From contig JADDMT010000055.1 of the NCBI GenBank assembly GCA_021401465.1, forward strand, positions 62,001 to 126,000: 64,000 nucleotides of DNA. Reading direction: 5' to 3'. Positions 1 to 9,438 of this stretch are shown in pieces. How positions within the stretch are numbered: the stretch's first letter is position 1; every line of letters starts with the position of its first letter. This DNA comes from Teratosphaeria epicoccoides (taxonomy: Eukaryota > Ascomycota > Dothideomycetes > Mycosphaerellales > Teratosphaeriaceae). The translations under genes were made by a program, and so were the position numbers. Below the pieces are notes generated by a model. It ran no database searches. It saw only the letters and a list, made by a program, of their open reading frames with translations, and was not told where the DNA came from.

Positions 1-247
1 GTCATAATGGGTCTCGATCGTAGCTTTCTTGAGAACTGTATGTCGGCAGGTCCTGCGCCACAGACACGTGCCTCGCGCATGAGACTTTCAGCCGAGCCTC
101 CAGTATGCAGCGCCCCCATCATCTACCAACGCCATCGCTCATGCAGCGAGTCACTCATAAATCATGTGAGTCTCTTCGTCCGTCCGTGGTGTAGGCGTAA
201 AGCATCGCCGCAAGCAGCGATCGGTCTGCCACACCACCGAGAATCGA

Positions 248-1426
248 CTAGCTCGACTCCTTTGCATCCTCCATCTCCATATCGTCATTCTCCACAGCTG
301 CTGCAGTCTCCGCCAAAACGCCGTCAACCGCCTGCGCCTGTACTGTCGCGTTCTTTGCTGCTACTCCATTGGTCGTATGCTCCATCCCCTTAGTCTGCGC
401 CGCGAACACCTTCTCTTTCACCATGGCAGCCATCAAGCCCATCTTCTCCTCGTTCGCAATTTTCTCTGCACTCCTGACGACCTTTTGAAGCGCCTCCCGG
501 TCCTTGCCCTTGCCGCCCGAGGGAATCCCCATAACACCACCGCCGCCGGGACCGCCGTTTTTCGCCTTGAGGCTGCCTTCGATCTGGTTCGTCTTTGCGA
601 CCACGTCGGAGATCTGAGACGTGATGTACGAGCGATTCGTGTAAAGTGGCGAGGAAGAGAGCGTCTGCACCCAATACTTATTCCACAATGCCTCCAGCAA
701 TTTGCTGTCGAGCGTAGACTTGAAATGTGACACCTCCACAGGATAGTACCGATTTGCGTGTGCGCCGAAATCTGCCGCCTTTGCCATTGGCACTGCCGCC
801 ATACCTACATCTTCACCACCCGCAGCGCCAGAGCCCTGTGGCTTGTAACCTTCCGGATACGTCCTGAATGCCCCAATTTCAACCTGCCCCGCACTGACCG
901 TCCGATGCGGATCAATAACTACCGCCAGAAACGGATCATTGAACGACTGATGTGTGTTTTCCGTGCTCACGTCTATACCACTCAACCAGCATCCATACCC
1001 CGGGTGACTGTGGTACCAACCGACCGCGTTCTCGGGCTTCCCGCCTTCCCGAGTCTTGGTCAGAAACTCCACCATGTATTCGTCTGCTTCCGTATGCGCA
1101 TTGACTCGTGTCTCCGTGCCCTCAACGGGCAAGCGCATGGCGTCCGTGACAATGAAGGTCTCGTGCTCGACATAGCCGAGCATCAAGCCCATGACTTCGA
1201 TGTCGCCGCCTTCGCGGGCGTGCATGACCATCTTGACAAGGGCGACGGCGGAGATGCGGACGTATTTGAAGTGGTGCGGATCGGAGCGCCATGGCTTCGC
1301 GGAGGCAATCTTCTTTTGTGCTTCGGCGTTGTAGTTGTAGAGTTGGTCACGGGCTGGGTCGACGAGTCTGATGGCATTTTCAAGTTCCCATGCCGACTGG
1401 GCGGCGGCGGCGGCTGGGGTGGACAT
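248..1426 (-). CDS. CSN5: COP9 signalosome subunit 5 (JAMM isopeptidase)
   Basis: This intronless frame encodes 392 residues. CSN5 is the catalytic subunit of the COP9 signalosome, a zinc metallo-isopeptidase that removes Nedd8 from cullins and so controls SCF ubiquitin ligases in nucleus and cytosol. The MPN+ domain spans about residues 52-190. The JAMM motif is intact: Glu77, then HSHPGYGCWLSGID at 139-152, giving His139, His141 and Asp152 as zinc and catalytic ligands. These positions lie within one residue of the human enzyme. The C-terminal third is Ala/Gly-rich and poorly conserved, ending in an acidic tail. The ATG at 1424-1426 precedes the conserved N-terminus. The 447 bp upstream separate it from the stop of the co-oriented XDJ1 gene. 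Identification is very secure. Confidence 0.97.
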   Translation of the reverse strand: MSTPAAAAAQSAWELENAIRLVDPARDQLYNYNAEAQKKIASAKPWRSDPHHFKYVRISAVALVKMVMHAREGGDIEVMGLMLGYVEHETFIVTDAMRLPVEGTETRVNAHTEADEYMVEFLTKTREGGKPENAVGWYHSHPGYGCWLSGIDVSTENTHQSFNDPFLAVVIDPHRTVSAGQVEIGAFRTYPEGYKPQGSGAAGGEDVGMAAVPMAKAADFGAHANRYYPVEVSHFKSTLDSKLLEALWNKYWVQTLSSSPLYTNRSYITSQISDVVAKTNQIEGSLKAKNGGPGGGGVMGIPSGGKGKDREALQKVVRSAEKIANEEKMGLMAAMVKEKVFAAQTKGMEHTTNGVAAKNATVQAQAVDGVLAETAAAVENDDMEMEDAKESS

Positions 1427-1873
1427 GGAGATCGTGGTCGTTTGAGGCGGTGCTGGGGATGGTATGTTGATGGCGGAGGGACGTCTCAGCGGCCCATTCG
1501 GTGGAGGTGGGTGGGCCGTTCTGTCGAGGAAAGGGTGTCAGTGAAGTGGGTACATGTATTTTCTTTCACTGTTTCCCGTCGTTTCTGACCCCCGAAGCCC
1601 TTCAAGTCGAGCTGCAGCTGCCTGGAGCTATGACGGCGTTAAGAACCAGCGGTTGATCCGCTCCGTTTCACATGCCACCGCGCAGGGATGCATCGCGACA
1701 GCTGACGGGAGTATATCATGTCATGAACTATTTGTACACTGCAGACCATCTAGCACGTTCATAACATCTGGGTCTTGACGTTCAACAACTCGCTCACTTG
1801 CCGCCACCCAACGCCGCCGCTATGCTCTCATATGCTGAGTGTTCCGAGACTGGACTCGTACTTCTGAAATCTC
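1427..1873. other. Intergenic spacer, CSN5 promoter side
   Basis: This 447-bp stretch lies between the CSN5 start and the XDJ1 stop, both on the minus strand. It should hold the CSN5 promoter and the XDJ1 3' UTR. No convincing frame, RNA gene or repeat was seen. Confidence 0.5.
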
Positions 1874-3181
1874 TTACTGCTGCGCACACTGAGCGCCCTC
1901 GTCCGATCCCTCATCGTCCTCCCACTCACCTCCCGCTCTCGGGTCGTCTGACCCTGCACCAAACCCAGTCAAATCGTCCACATCCTCAAACTCGACCTCA
2001 TCGACCACCTCGGGCGTCTCGCTGACCTTTGCCTTCCCGTCTGGCGGAGGCAGCACTTTTTTCACGGCATCGAGCGCCGCCTGGTCTTTCAGCCATCCGT
2101 CCTTCGGAAACTCAACAATGACAGTGAGGTACAGGTCACCTTTCGCATCGCTCTTCTTGTATGGCATGCCCTCACCCGGCACCTTCAATATCTGGTCTGG
2201 GCGAAGCACTTTACCCTCGGGTTGTTCCACCTTCAGCTTTATGCCTCTTCCGTCCAAATGCGTCAAAACCACCCTGCCGAAGCCTGTCAACGCCTCTGCC
2301 AGGGTCACATTCAATTGTGCCTGCAAGTCCGCGCCTGCGCGATGGAACGTCTTGTGCTCCTTCTCAACCAGCTGGAAGATGATGTCGCCTGGGGCTTCGT
2401 TTTCTGGTTCTTGATCCGCCTCGCCCTGTAGCACGATAGCTTCGCCCTCTCTGCTGCCTCTCGGCACGTACAGCTCGAGAATCTTCTTCTGCTTCAGCGT
2501 CCTTGCACCCTTGCACTTCTTGCATTTATCTTTGTCCGTGTAGAAACTGCCACGTCCTGAGCATGTACTACACATGACAGTATCCTGCGTCACTAGTCCG
2601 GGCCCCACTGGTCTCATCTTGGTCGTGCGCCCTCTCCCTTTGCAAGAAACGCAGTTCTTAGCCTTCGCCTTCTCCTTGCCTCCGCTCCCTTTGCAGTGCT
2701 CGCAGATGACCTGTTTTGTGCTCGCAAACCTCGTTGTCTTTCCCTTGTACAACTCTTCCAGCGTGACCTCGTACTGTTGCACCTCATTCTTGCCTTTACC
2801 TCTTCTTTTAGCACCAGGAAAGTCTCCCATGCCACCGCTGCCAAACGGTGCACCACCACCACCCACACCACCTCCAAACATATGCGCCAGAAGATCGTCG
2901 AGATCTGGTGCTGCGCCGCCTCCTGGAAAGCCATTACTACCATTTTCGAACGCATTCATGCCATGTGTGTCGTACAAGTGGCGCTTGTCGTCGTCGCTGA
3001 GGATTTCGTATGCTTGTGATATCTGCTTGAATTTATGGTCCGCTTCTTCTCGTTGATCTTCTGGGACCTTGTCTGGATGCGACGAGAGCGCGGCTCTATG
3101 GTATGCTTTCTTGACCTGGGCCTTGGATGCGCTGCGAGTGATGCTCAAAACCTCATAGAGGTCGATTACTGAAGCGCTCAT
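1874..3181 (-). CDS. XDJ1: Type I Hsp40 co-chaperone, XDJ1-like, with prenylation box
   Basis: This intronless gene encodes 435 residues, a class A DnaJ protein that stimulates Hsp70 ATPase and delivers substrates. The J domain occupies residues 6-72 with HPD at 35-37. A Gly/Phe-rich linker follows (about 80-125), then the zinc domain with four CxxCxGxG-type repeats (CEHCKGSG, CVSCKGRG, CSTCSGRG, CKKCKGAR), then the C-terminal substrate-binding and dimerisation domains. The last four residues are CAQQ, a CaaX-type farnesylation signal as in Ydj1, which suggests anchoring on ER or mitochondrial surfaces. The J domain resembles the fungal XDJ1 subfamily more than Ydj1/Mas5 (inferred from remembered family features). 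The last zinc repeat ends GAR rather than GxG. Confidence 0.93.
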   Translation of the reverse strand: MSASVIDLYEVLSITRSASKAQVKKAYHRAALSSHPDKVPEDQREEADHKFKQISQAYEILSDDDKRHLYDTHGMNAFENGSNGFPGGGAAPDLDDLLAHMFGGGVGGGGAPFGSGGMGDFPGAKRRGKGKNEVQQYEVTLEELYKGKTTRFASTKQVICEHCKGSGGKEKAKAKNCVSCKGRGRTTKMRPVGPGLVTQDTVMCSTCSGRGSFYTDKDKCKKCKGARTLKQKKILELYVPRGSREGEAIVLQGEADQEPENEAPGDIIFQLVEKEHKTFHRAGADLQAQLNVTLAEALTGFGRVVLTHLDGRGIKLKVEQPEGKVLRPDQILKVPGEGMPYKKSDAKGDLYLTVIVEFPKDGWLKDQAALDAVKKVLPPPDGKAKVSETPEVVDEVEFEDVDDLTGFGAGSDDPRAGGEWEDDEGSDEGAQCAQQ

Positions 3182-3417
3182 GCTGTGCTATCCTGGACGT
3201 TCTCTTAGTGATAGCTGGAGAAGCACAGCTCCTGATTCCGAACGTATGTTGCCGGCCGCCTCAAACGTATCTTGTTGCCTCCGGAGCGAATGACAGCATA
3301 TTACTTCAAGTTGAAAAGCACATGCAGGGCAGGTAAGTAGAAGGTTAAAATGTGTATTGAGCTTATTAGATTAATCGTGTTGCTTCGGCGTTGGCGTCAG
3401 AATCTCCGACTTCCATC
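3182..3417. promoter_or_regulatory. Shared divergent promoter, XDJ1 / MSE1
   Basis: About 236 bp separate the divergent start codons of the Hsp40 gene and the mitochondrial glutamyl-tRNA synthetase gene, so both promoters must lie here. No clear TATA box was seen. Confidence 0.5.
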
Positions 3418-5523
3418 ATGCGCGCTGCTTGCACACGCGCTTCAACCATTCACCAACATTCGACGCACATGTCAGCAGTATTCACTGGTCCAGTCAAGCT
3501 TGCAGCTGTGCAGGTTGAGGGCTGGGTCTGTCAGTCATGCCGGCGTCAGGCTCTCCGCATGCAGCGCAGAGCATTCTCCCTTGTTTGCTCCACAAATCGT
3601 GGGCCGGTGAGGATTTCGCCGTCGGCGGTCGCAACCATACCTAGACCTTGGCTGGCAAGAAATCCTGCCTCGAGTGGGAGGGCCCGAGCGGGCGGCGATG
3701 AGCTGGTCGTAGATTCACCGCAGCTTTCAAGAAAGCCCATACTCCCCGACCAGCCAGCGAGGACCAGATTCGCCCCGTCGCCGACAGGTCATCTTCACAT
3801 TGGTGGTCTGAGGACTGCTCTGTTCAGCTACTTGTTGGCGAAACGCACTGGAGGCCAATTTCTGCTTCGGATAGAGGACACTGATCAAGTAAGTGTCCTT
3901 AATCAATGCTTAATCGATTGTCGATGCTGAATAACCCAGAACAGGTTAGTCGCCGGTGCTGAAAAGCGCCTGATCGAAGACGTGCGGTGGGCTGGTCTTG
4001 AATGGGACGAAGGTCCAGAAGTCGGAGGACCTCATGGGCCTTACAGGCAATCTGAGCGCAACGCTATCTACCAACAGCATGCCCAGAAGCTCCTCGACGC
4101 CGGACTAGCATATCGGTGCTTTTGTAGCTCGCAGATCGTGAAGCAAGAGTATGTCATTAGCGGATGCCACCAGAATTGTGCTTCGCTCCCGCAGCATGAA
4201 TCTCAGGACCGAGCAAATGACAAGCATGAGCCCTTCACGATCAGATTGCGACGACCTGACCATGCCAAGAAGCGAATCTACCCTGATTTGATCTATGGCA
4301 ACATCACGCCTCTCAAAAGATCGCCCGCGCCTGTTGCGGCTACCGAAGATGATGCTGGGATCAGTGCTGCAGATGTCATCTTGATCAAGTCAGATGGCAC
4401 TCCGACTTACCACTTCGCCAACGTCGTGGACGATCACCTCATGCAGATTACACATGTAATCCGTGGCTCGGAATGGATGGCATCGACGCCACTCCACTAC
4501 GATCTGTATCGCGCGTTCGGTTGGGTGCCGCCTACCTTCGCCCACGTGGGTTTATTGGTTGACGAGAACAAGGCAAAGCTCTCGAAACGAAACTTGGGCG
4601 AGGTAGCTCTCGACGTCCGTAGTATACGCGAAGATCTCAGGGTGTTGCCGGAGACTCTCTGCAACTTCTTGGCTTTACTGGGCTGGAGCAATCCAATCAA
4701 AACCGATGCGTTGGACATGCAAGAATTGATCAGCATGTTCGATCTTAAGTTAACGAAAGGCAATGCCATGGTCAAAATGGATAAACTGTGGTATCTGCAG
4801 AGACGACATGTCGCTCGTCGCTGCGATATCGTGGCTCAACAATGCCAAAGCGTCGACACGGGCGACGATGGGTCAATGCAAGATCAAACGGACGATCTTC
4901 TTCGGCCGATGGTGGAAGCTATGGTGGCGGCAGCATCGATACGCTACCCAGGAACGGAAGAACAGGTACCCACACATTTTGGTGGTGATTTGGCCCGATA
5001 CTGCCAAGCCATTCTGCTCACAGATCGCGAGAACTACAAGAGCGCTAAGCAGTACGTGGAGCGGTTTAAGTATCTCTTCGACTTCAATCCAGATCTTGTG
5101 CCGGAAGAGAAGGAATATTATGACAAGAATACGCAGTCCATCGATGCCGAGACCATCTTCCGTATTATCCATGATGTGCTCGGCATGTTTGGAGATGGCT
5201 GGATTGCCAATGGCCAGAAAGATACTATTGGTCCAGTGAGGTCAAATGACCATCTCGAAACAATCGCAGCCGTTGAGCGCATCTCACACTGCATTGATCG
5301 CAGTATCGCTTCGTCTGTCGACAGTCTCAACCACGAGGAGAATTCCGATCAACAGGTGATCACGACGTTGAGGCCCCAGGGCGGAGCCTCGGCGTGCCTG
5401 AAGAATGCAATGATGAAGTATCTGAGAGAAAAGCTGTGTTATGGTTTACCTGGGCCGCACATGCCGGATTTGATGGCCTTGTTGGGGTACAGCGAATGCT
5501 GTCGAAGGCTTGGATTTGAATAA
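3418..5523 (+). CDS. MSE1: Mitochondrial glutamyl-tRNA synthetase
   Basis: Two exons, 3418-3888 and 3940-5523, are joined across a 51-nt intron (GTAAGT...CCCAG). They encode about 684 residues. The enzyme charges mitochondrial tRNA with glutamate. The first ATG at 3418 opens a basic, hydroxylated N-terminus (MRAACTRASTIHQ) suited to mitochondrial import. A later ATG at 3469 is also possible. The class I Rossmann core shows the HIGH-type motif within PSPTGHLHIGGLRTAL at about residue 126, followed by RIEDTDQ. The KMSKS-type motif is KLSKR near residue 370. The intron interrupts the codons directly after RIEDTDQ, and the joined frame reads NRLVAGAEKRL, the expected family sequence. An anticodon-binding domain follows. 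The length is somewhat above that of the yeast enzyme. Confidence 0.95.
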
Positions 5524-6960
5524 GTTGATCAGTGAGTTGCGCAAGTTCGCGACCAGCTCACACTGCCCATGTTTCTGTAGAAGGGGGCCGAGTCTACGGG
5601 AACGTCATCTCACTAATGTTAAGAGTCACACTCTACCAACACTTGAATCATCGCTTGTCGGTGCCACAACGCTCCACGCTATTGCTCTCCCGAACGACTC
5701 GAGCATCGGCTTTCAACTTCGATTTTGCATGAGTCACTCGTCGTCTTTGACCGATGCTACATCCTTGGCGATGCATAGCAATCACGACTCATCATAAAAC
5801 CAACGTCTCAAGGGCGCACACCCGTGGTTGTCAAGCCTGGTGTCATTGTCAATCGCTGTATTGATGCTGCGGCTCATCAGCATGGGCAAGCATTGACAAA
5901 GCGCATCATGGCAACATACTTGTAGCATTTTGGGAGACCAAGCCCAGAATTGATTGGATAGACCACCGATGACTGTGAGTGATGTACCATAGACCTCAGT
6001 TCAAAGAATATACAATTGTTGAGAGTCTGTATCAGATGGTAGCAGATGCCTTCCATTAGCATCAAGGCGCAGGCCGCCAGTAGACCCACTTGCTGTCGAC
6101 GTTTGACACTGCCAGAAAGGCGAGACCAGGTTGGAGCTGGGTCTACACGTCTTGCTCGCATGGTGCGGCAATTAGGGTTCAGGTCCTCAGGCAGTAGATG
6201 GGCGGACTTCGAGTCCCTGTCCGTCAATCGCTCATCAGCGGCTTTGCGTACTGTGCCATGCATCGCCCACCCAGAACCTGTGCTTCCGGTGTCGCAACGA
6301 CAACATAGTCGACATTTTCCGCTGCGAGCGAACCAGTGATCTTGGTAGCCAAGGCAAAACCGGTCCATTTATTCCCAATCCAACGAGCGGTTAGTGTATC
6401 GGATCCTGACCTGTCAATGATCCCGAAGAGACCTGGGTGCCGGCCCGGTAGGGCTAGCAGAGCGCTAAGATATTCTTCTTCGCATAGTCAGTCTGGTGAG
6501 TTGCGCAATTCATGTTGCAATCTCAGGCGATTGTTACTATTGCCGAACTTTGTAAAGTTTCAGTGGCAGTCCGACCGGGCATGGATAAGTCGAACAGGTC
6601 TCTACTACCACCATATCGACCTACTCAGTGGATCGGTTCGCATCCGGAGTTGTGGCCCGGTTCGACTTGTCGATGAAGACTGGTGGGACAGATTTGCAGT
6701 CTCTTCTTCTAGCATCTCGCATATTAGTCGTCACTCTTTGAGACTTTCTTGCGCAAGCCTCAACTACCGCCGGTGAGAAAGCGGAGCAGTGTCCTCCGCG
6801 TATTAGGCACTTGCTCTTCAGGTGAAGGATGGCGCCGTTGCAAAACCCACGCCATGCACTGACCTCCGACAAGATCGATTGCGTCCCATACCTGCTATAC
6901 GAAGTTGAATCACCGTCCAACGCCCACGCTAAACATTAAGCACCTGAACGTGCTGAAGTC
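5524..6960. other. Intergenic region, no supported gene
   Basis: This 1.4-kb gap lies between two convergent stop codons (MSE1 and the LMBR1-family gene). Open frames at 5877-6368 (minus) and 6336-6776 (plus) show no recognisable domain, amino-acid bias or splice-joined extension. The segment could hold 3' UTRs or a non-coding transcript, but nothing specific can be supported. Confidence 0.5.
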
Positions 6961-9147
6961 CTACAAACGGAGCCTTCCGTTGCTGTCACCGTTGTCTCCG
7001 CCGCTGAAGAATCTGCTGAGTGCATTCCCTCGGCCGCTGCCGCCGCCGCCGCCGCCACCACCGCCACCGCCGTCCTGCTGCAGCCACTTCGGAGTCTTGA
7101 AACTAAAGTTCTTGATGAACTCCGGCCGCTCGGCCGTATCAAACGTATTCCTCACACGCTCCGCAAAATCCTGGTAAAAGTGCCTCGCATTGTCATCTTC
7201 TTCCTCTTCGCGATTTGTGATGGCATTGAACTGCCGATTTGACTGCCGTATATGTGTTGGAAGGGCGCTTTGTTGATCTCGTCGACCTCGATCAGGAGCG
7301 TTGTCAGTGTAGGTGCCAGCAGTCCGTCGATCTTGATTCAGCGACCCGCCACGAGGCGACAGACCCAGATCGTTAGTACCGTTCGCCGTGCTCCGGCTTT
7401 GAATCTCGCGATCGATGAGTGCGCGGCCCTCCCGCCAGCCTCCTGCGCCCTGCCCTGGAACGTTGCCCTCTTCGTCGTCTTCAAGGGCTGCAAAACCAAT
7501 CACGTTCTTCATCTTGCCGTAGACGCTGAAGAGGGTCATCAACACTGGGACCAACAAAAAGCAAGGGAAGAAAGCACTAAATCCTTGCCCAAGAGGTGTA
7601 AGATTGATGAGTTGACCGAGGAACTTGTAGAATTGCGTTTCTTTGTACACATCCGGAGGCAGCATGGTAATGAAGTTATAGCTTAGTGGTACTGTCAGCT
7701 TAGCCACCTGCGTCGCATACCAGCATGCACCTTCCGCGTAGGTCTGACGTTTCACCAAAGCGCGGTTGCCCCAGACACGGACATCTGAGATCGCGTAGAG
7801 AGCGCATGTATCCATGTATAATAGCCACGCTGCTGCGATGATTTGACCAGCGAAGCCAACCTTGCTGCCGGAGGAAGAAGGATGGTGAATGGTTGTGAGC
7901 GCGATTATGGAAATGCTTGGCGCGAAGAACTTGACGACTTCGGAGAAGACGATCATGATGCTCGCTGTAGCTAGAAGGACAGCGAGAGCGACGCGCGCGG
8001 CGGGAATGATGGTCATATATAGGTGATGGCGCATGGCAGGCGTCAGAAAAGTAAGTCTACCGAAAAACGTGGTGCTGCCTGGTCGCCCGCAGCCAATGTC
8101 GAGCCTTTGGTTGGCTTTTGAATCCAAGACGGTCTGCGCGTCCTGCGCCTGCTGACAGAGTTGGCTCCATTCATCCACGAATCGTGCCTTCTTATGTCTA
8201 GCCCGCTTCAACTTTCTCGTGAGATCTGCCAAATACCTTTCCGTGACTACGGCTGGGATGTTGGTGTTGGTTGCTCTGACTGCAGCAGTGGCGCCAGGCC
8301 TGCTGTCCGGAATGGCAGTCGTGTCCGCCAGCTCATCAATCCACTCCTGCAGGTTCACGCTCGTGCCGTACTTCCTCTGCTTCAGTTGCCACACTGTATC
8401 CTCCAAGTTGTCCAGCTCACCCACTGCGTCATCAAGCTTGTCTTTCAGCTTCGGCGCGTGAACTTGCAAGCGACGCAATCTGCCACTGACACTGGCATTC
8501 TTGAGCAGCCGGCGAGGGAGTGCAACCAGCCCGTGTCCCATCAACCCGATCGCAAGTATCAGACCCCATGCATATGCCAAAGCGATGAGCATGCCCTTGA
8601 TACTCGCTGCGTGGAAGCCATTCTGCAAGATGAAGTAGACCAAGCCTGCGACGCCAGCGCCCAACGTAATCAGCTGGTATCGTGCATTACTCCTCAGACT
8701 GTAGACCACCCTCTCGCGCGTCTCTCTATATCCGGAATCGCAGTACTCGCCCAAGAAAGGAAGGATGAACCACGTCAAGCAGAAGGTGAGCCAGTATGTG
8801 ATGCGCCAAGTCACCAGGACTACTCGCTCAGGCAGGCAGAGACCGCGGGAAGGTCCATCTCCGCCGTCCGTCGCCGAGGCCAGGTCTATGGGTACCAAAA
8901 GAATTATGCTGCATGGTAATGCCAAGGCGAGGAAGACCGGCACAAGCAGATATGCAGGCGTCGTTCGTAAGGGAAGATAATGTCGCAGTAGCAGCAGGAC
9001 AAGGACGCTGACCACGAGGAGGGCAAGCAGGGCGAAGACGTCGCTGCCCATTGACGAGCTGGCCATGGTCATTAATGCGTTCCAATCAAAGTCGCCACAC
9101 TCTGCTGAATCATGAGTCCCGCCATGGGAATTGTAAGCTGAAATCAT
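6961..9147 (-). CDS. LMBR1-domain multi-pass membrane protein (LMBD2-like)
   Basis: This intronless gene encodes 728 residues. About nine hydrophobic segments are visible: four or five in the N-terminal 230 residues, then a cytosolic coiled-coil loop (about 225-345, with LDDAVGELDNLEDTVWQLKQ), then further segments between about 370 and 570. This is the LMBR1/LMBD2 layout. Animal LMBD2 is linked to GPCR signalling and family relatives are lipocalin or cobalamin transport factors, but no defined fungal role is claimed here. The C-terminus is hydrophilic and disordered, with a run of more than ten glycines before the end. The stop faces MSE1 and the start faces the SIP3-like gene across 291 bp. 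A second in-frame ATG about 26 codons downstream is an alternative start. Confidence 0.88.
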   Translation of the reverse strand: MISAYNSHGGTHDSAECGDFDWNALMTMASSSMGSDVFALLALLVVSVLVLLLLRHYLPLRTTPAYLLVPVFLALALPCSIILLVPIDLASATDGGDGPSRGLCLPERVVLVTWRITYWLTFCLTWFILPFLGEYCDSGYRETRERVVYSLRSNARYQLITLGAGVAGLVYFILQNGFHAASIKGMLIALAYAWGLILAIGLMGHGLVALPRRLLKNASVSGRLRRLQVHAPKLKDKLDDAVGELDNLEDTVWQLKQRKYGTSVNLQEWIDELADTTAIPDSRPGATAAVRATNTNIPAVVTERYLADLTRKLKRARHKKARFVDEWSQLCQQAQDAQTVLDSKANQRLDIGCGRPGSTTFFGRLTFLTPAMRHHLYMTIIPAARVALAVLLATASIMIVFSEVVKFFAPSISIIALTTIHHPSSSGSKVGFAGQIIAAAWLLYMDTCALYAISDVRVWGNRALVKRQTYAEGACWYATQVAKLTVPLSYNFITMLPPDVYKETQFYKFLGQLINLTPLGQGFSAFFPCFLLVPVLMTLFSVYGKMKNVIGFAALEDDEEGNVPGQGAGGWREGRALIDREIQSRSTANGTNDLGLSPRGGSLNQDRRTAGTYTDNAPDRGRRDQQSALPTHIRQSNRQFNAITNREEEEDDNARHFYQDFAERVRNTFDTAERPEFIKNFSFKTPKWLQQDGGGGGGGGGGGSGRGNALSRFFSGGDNGDSNGRLRL

Positions 9148-9438
9148 GACACACGGGAGTCACAAAGTCAGGTGGAGGTAGTGAGGGCGAAGGAAGAGAG
9201 ATCAAGCCGACGCGTGAGACAATGACGTCGGTAGCGCCCCGCCTGAGAAGCAAAGGTCGTGGCATGTCCTGCATCCAGCCTCAGTGTGACACGTGAAAGT
9301 ACCTCCTACCTCCTACCTCCTAAGGTGGTATGTATAAGATGTGTATGCTGAATAATCATCAACTCGGTCTAGAATGACAGAATCGAGGTAACAACGGCTA
9401 ATGACAGCGCAGCTTCGAGTCAGCAGACGTACATCACC
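9148..9438. promoter_or_regulatory. Head-to-head promoter with three ACCTCCT repeats
   Basis: This 291-bp spacer lies between divergent starts (LMBR1-family gene and SIP3-like gene). It contains three perfect tandem copies of the heptamer ACCTCCT at 9301-9321, followed by AAGGTGG. A TGACGTC-like motif (AATGACGTCGG) lies near 9220 and could bind a bZIP factor. The roles are inferred from position only. Confidence 0.5.

Noticed and set aside
758..1588. Long plus-strand frame (276 codons)
   Set aside because: It lies opposite the secure CSN5 gene and has no domain of its own. It is a mirror frame in GC-rich DNA.
5877..6368. Minus-strand frame of 163 codons
   Set aside because: No recognised motif, random-looking composition and no splice partner.
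6620..6680. tRNA-like B-box (GGTTCGCATCC) near 6,631
   Set aside because: The T stem pairs poorly and no acceptor stem or A box can be placed at the right distance.
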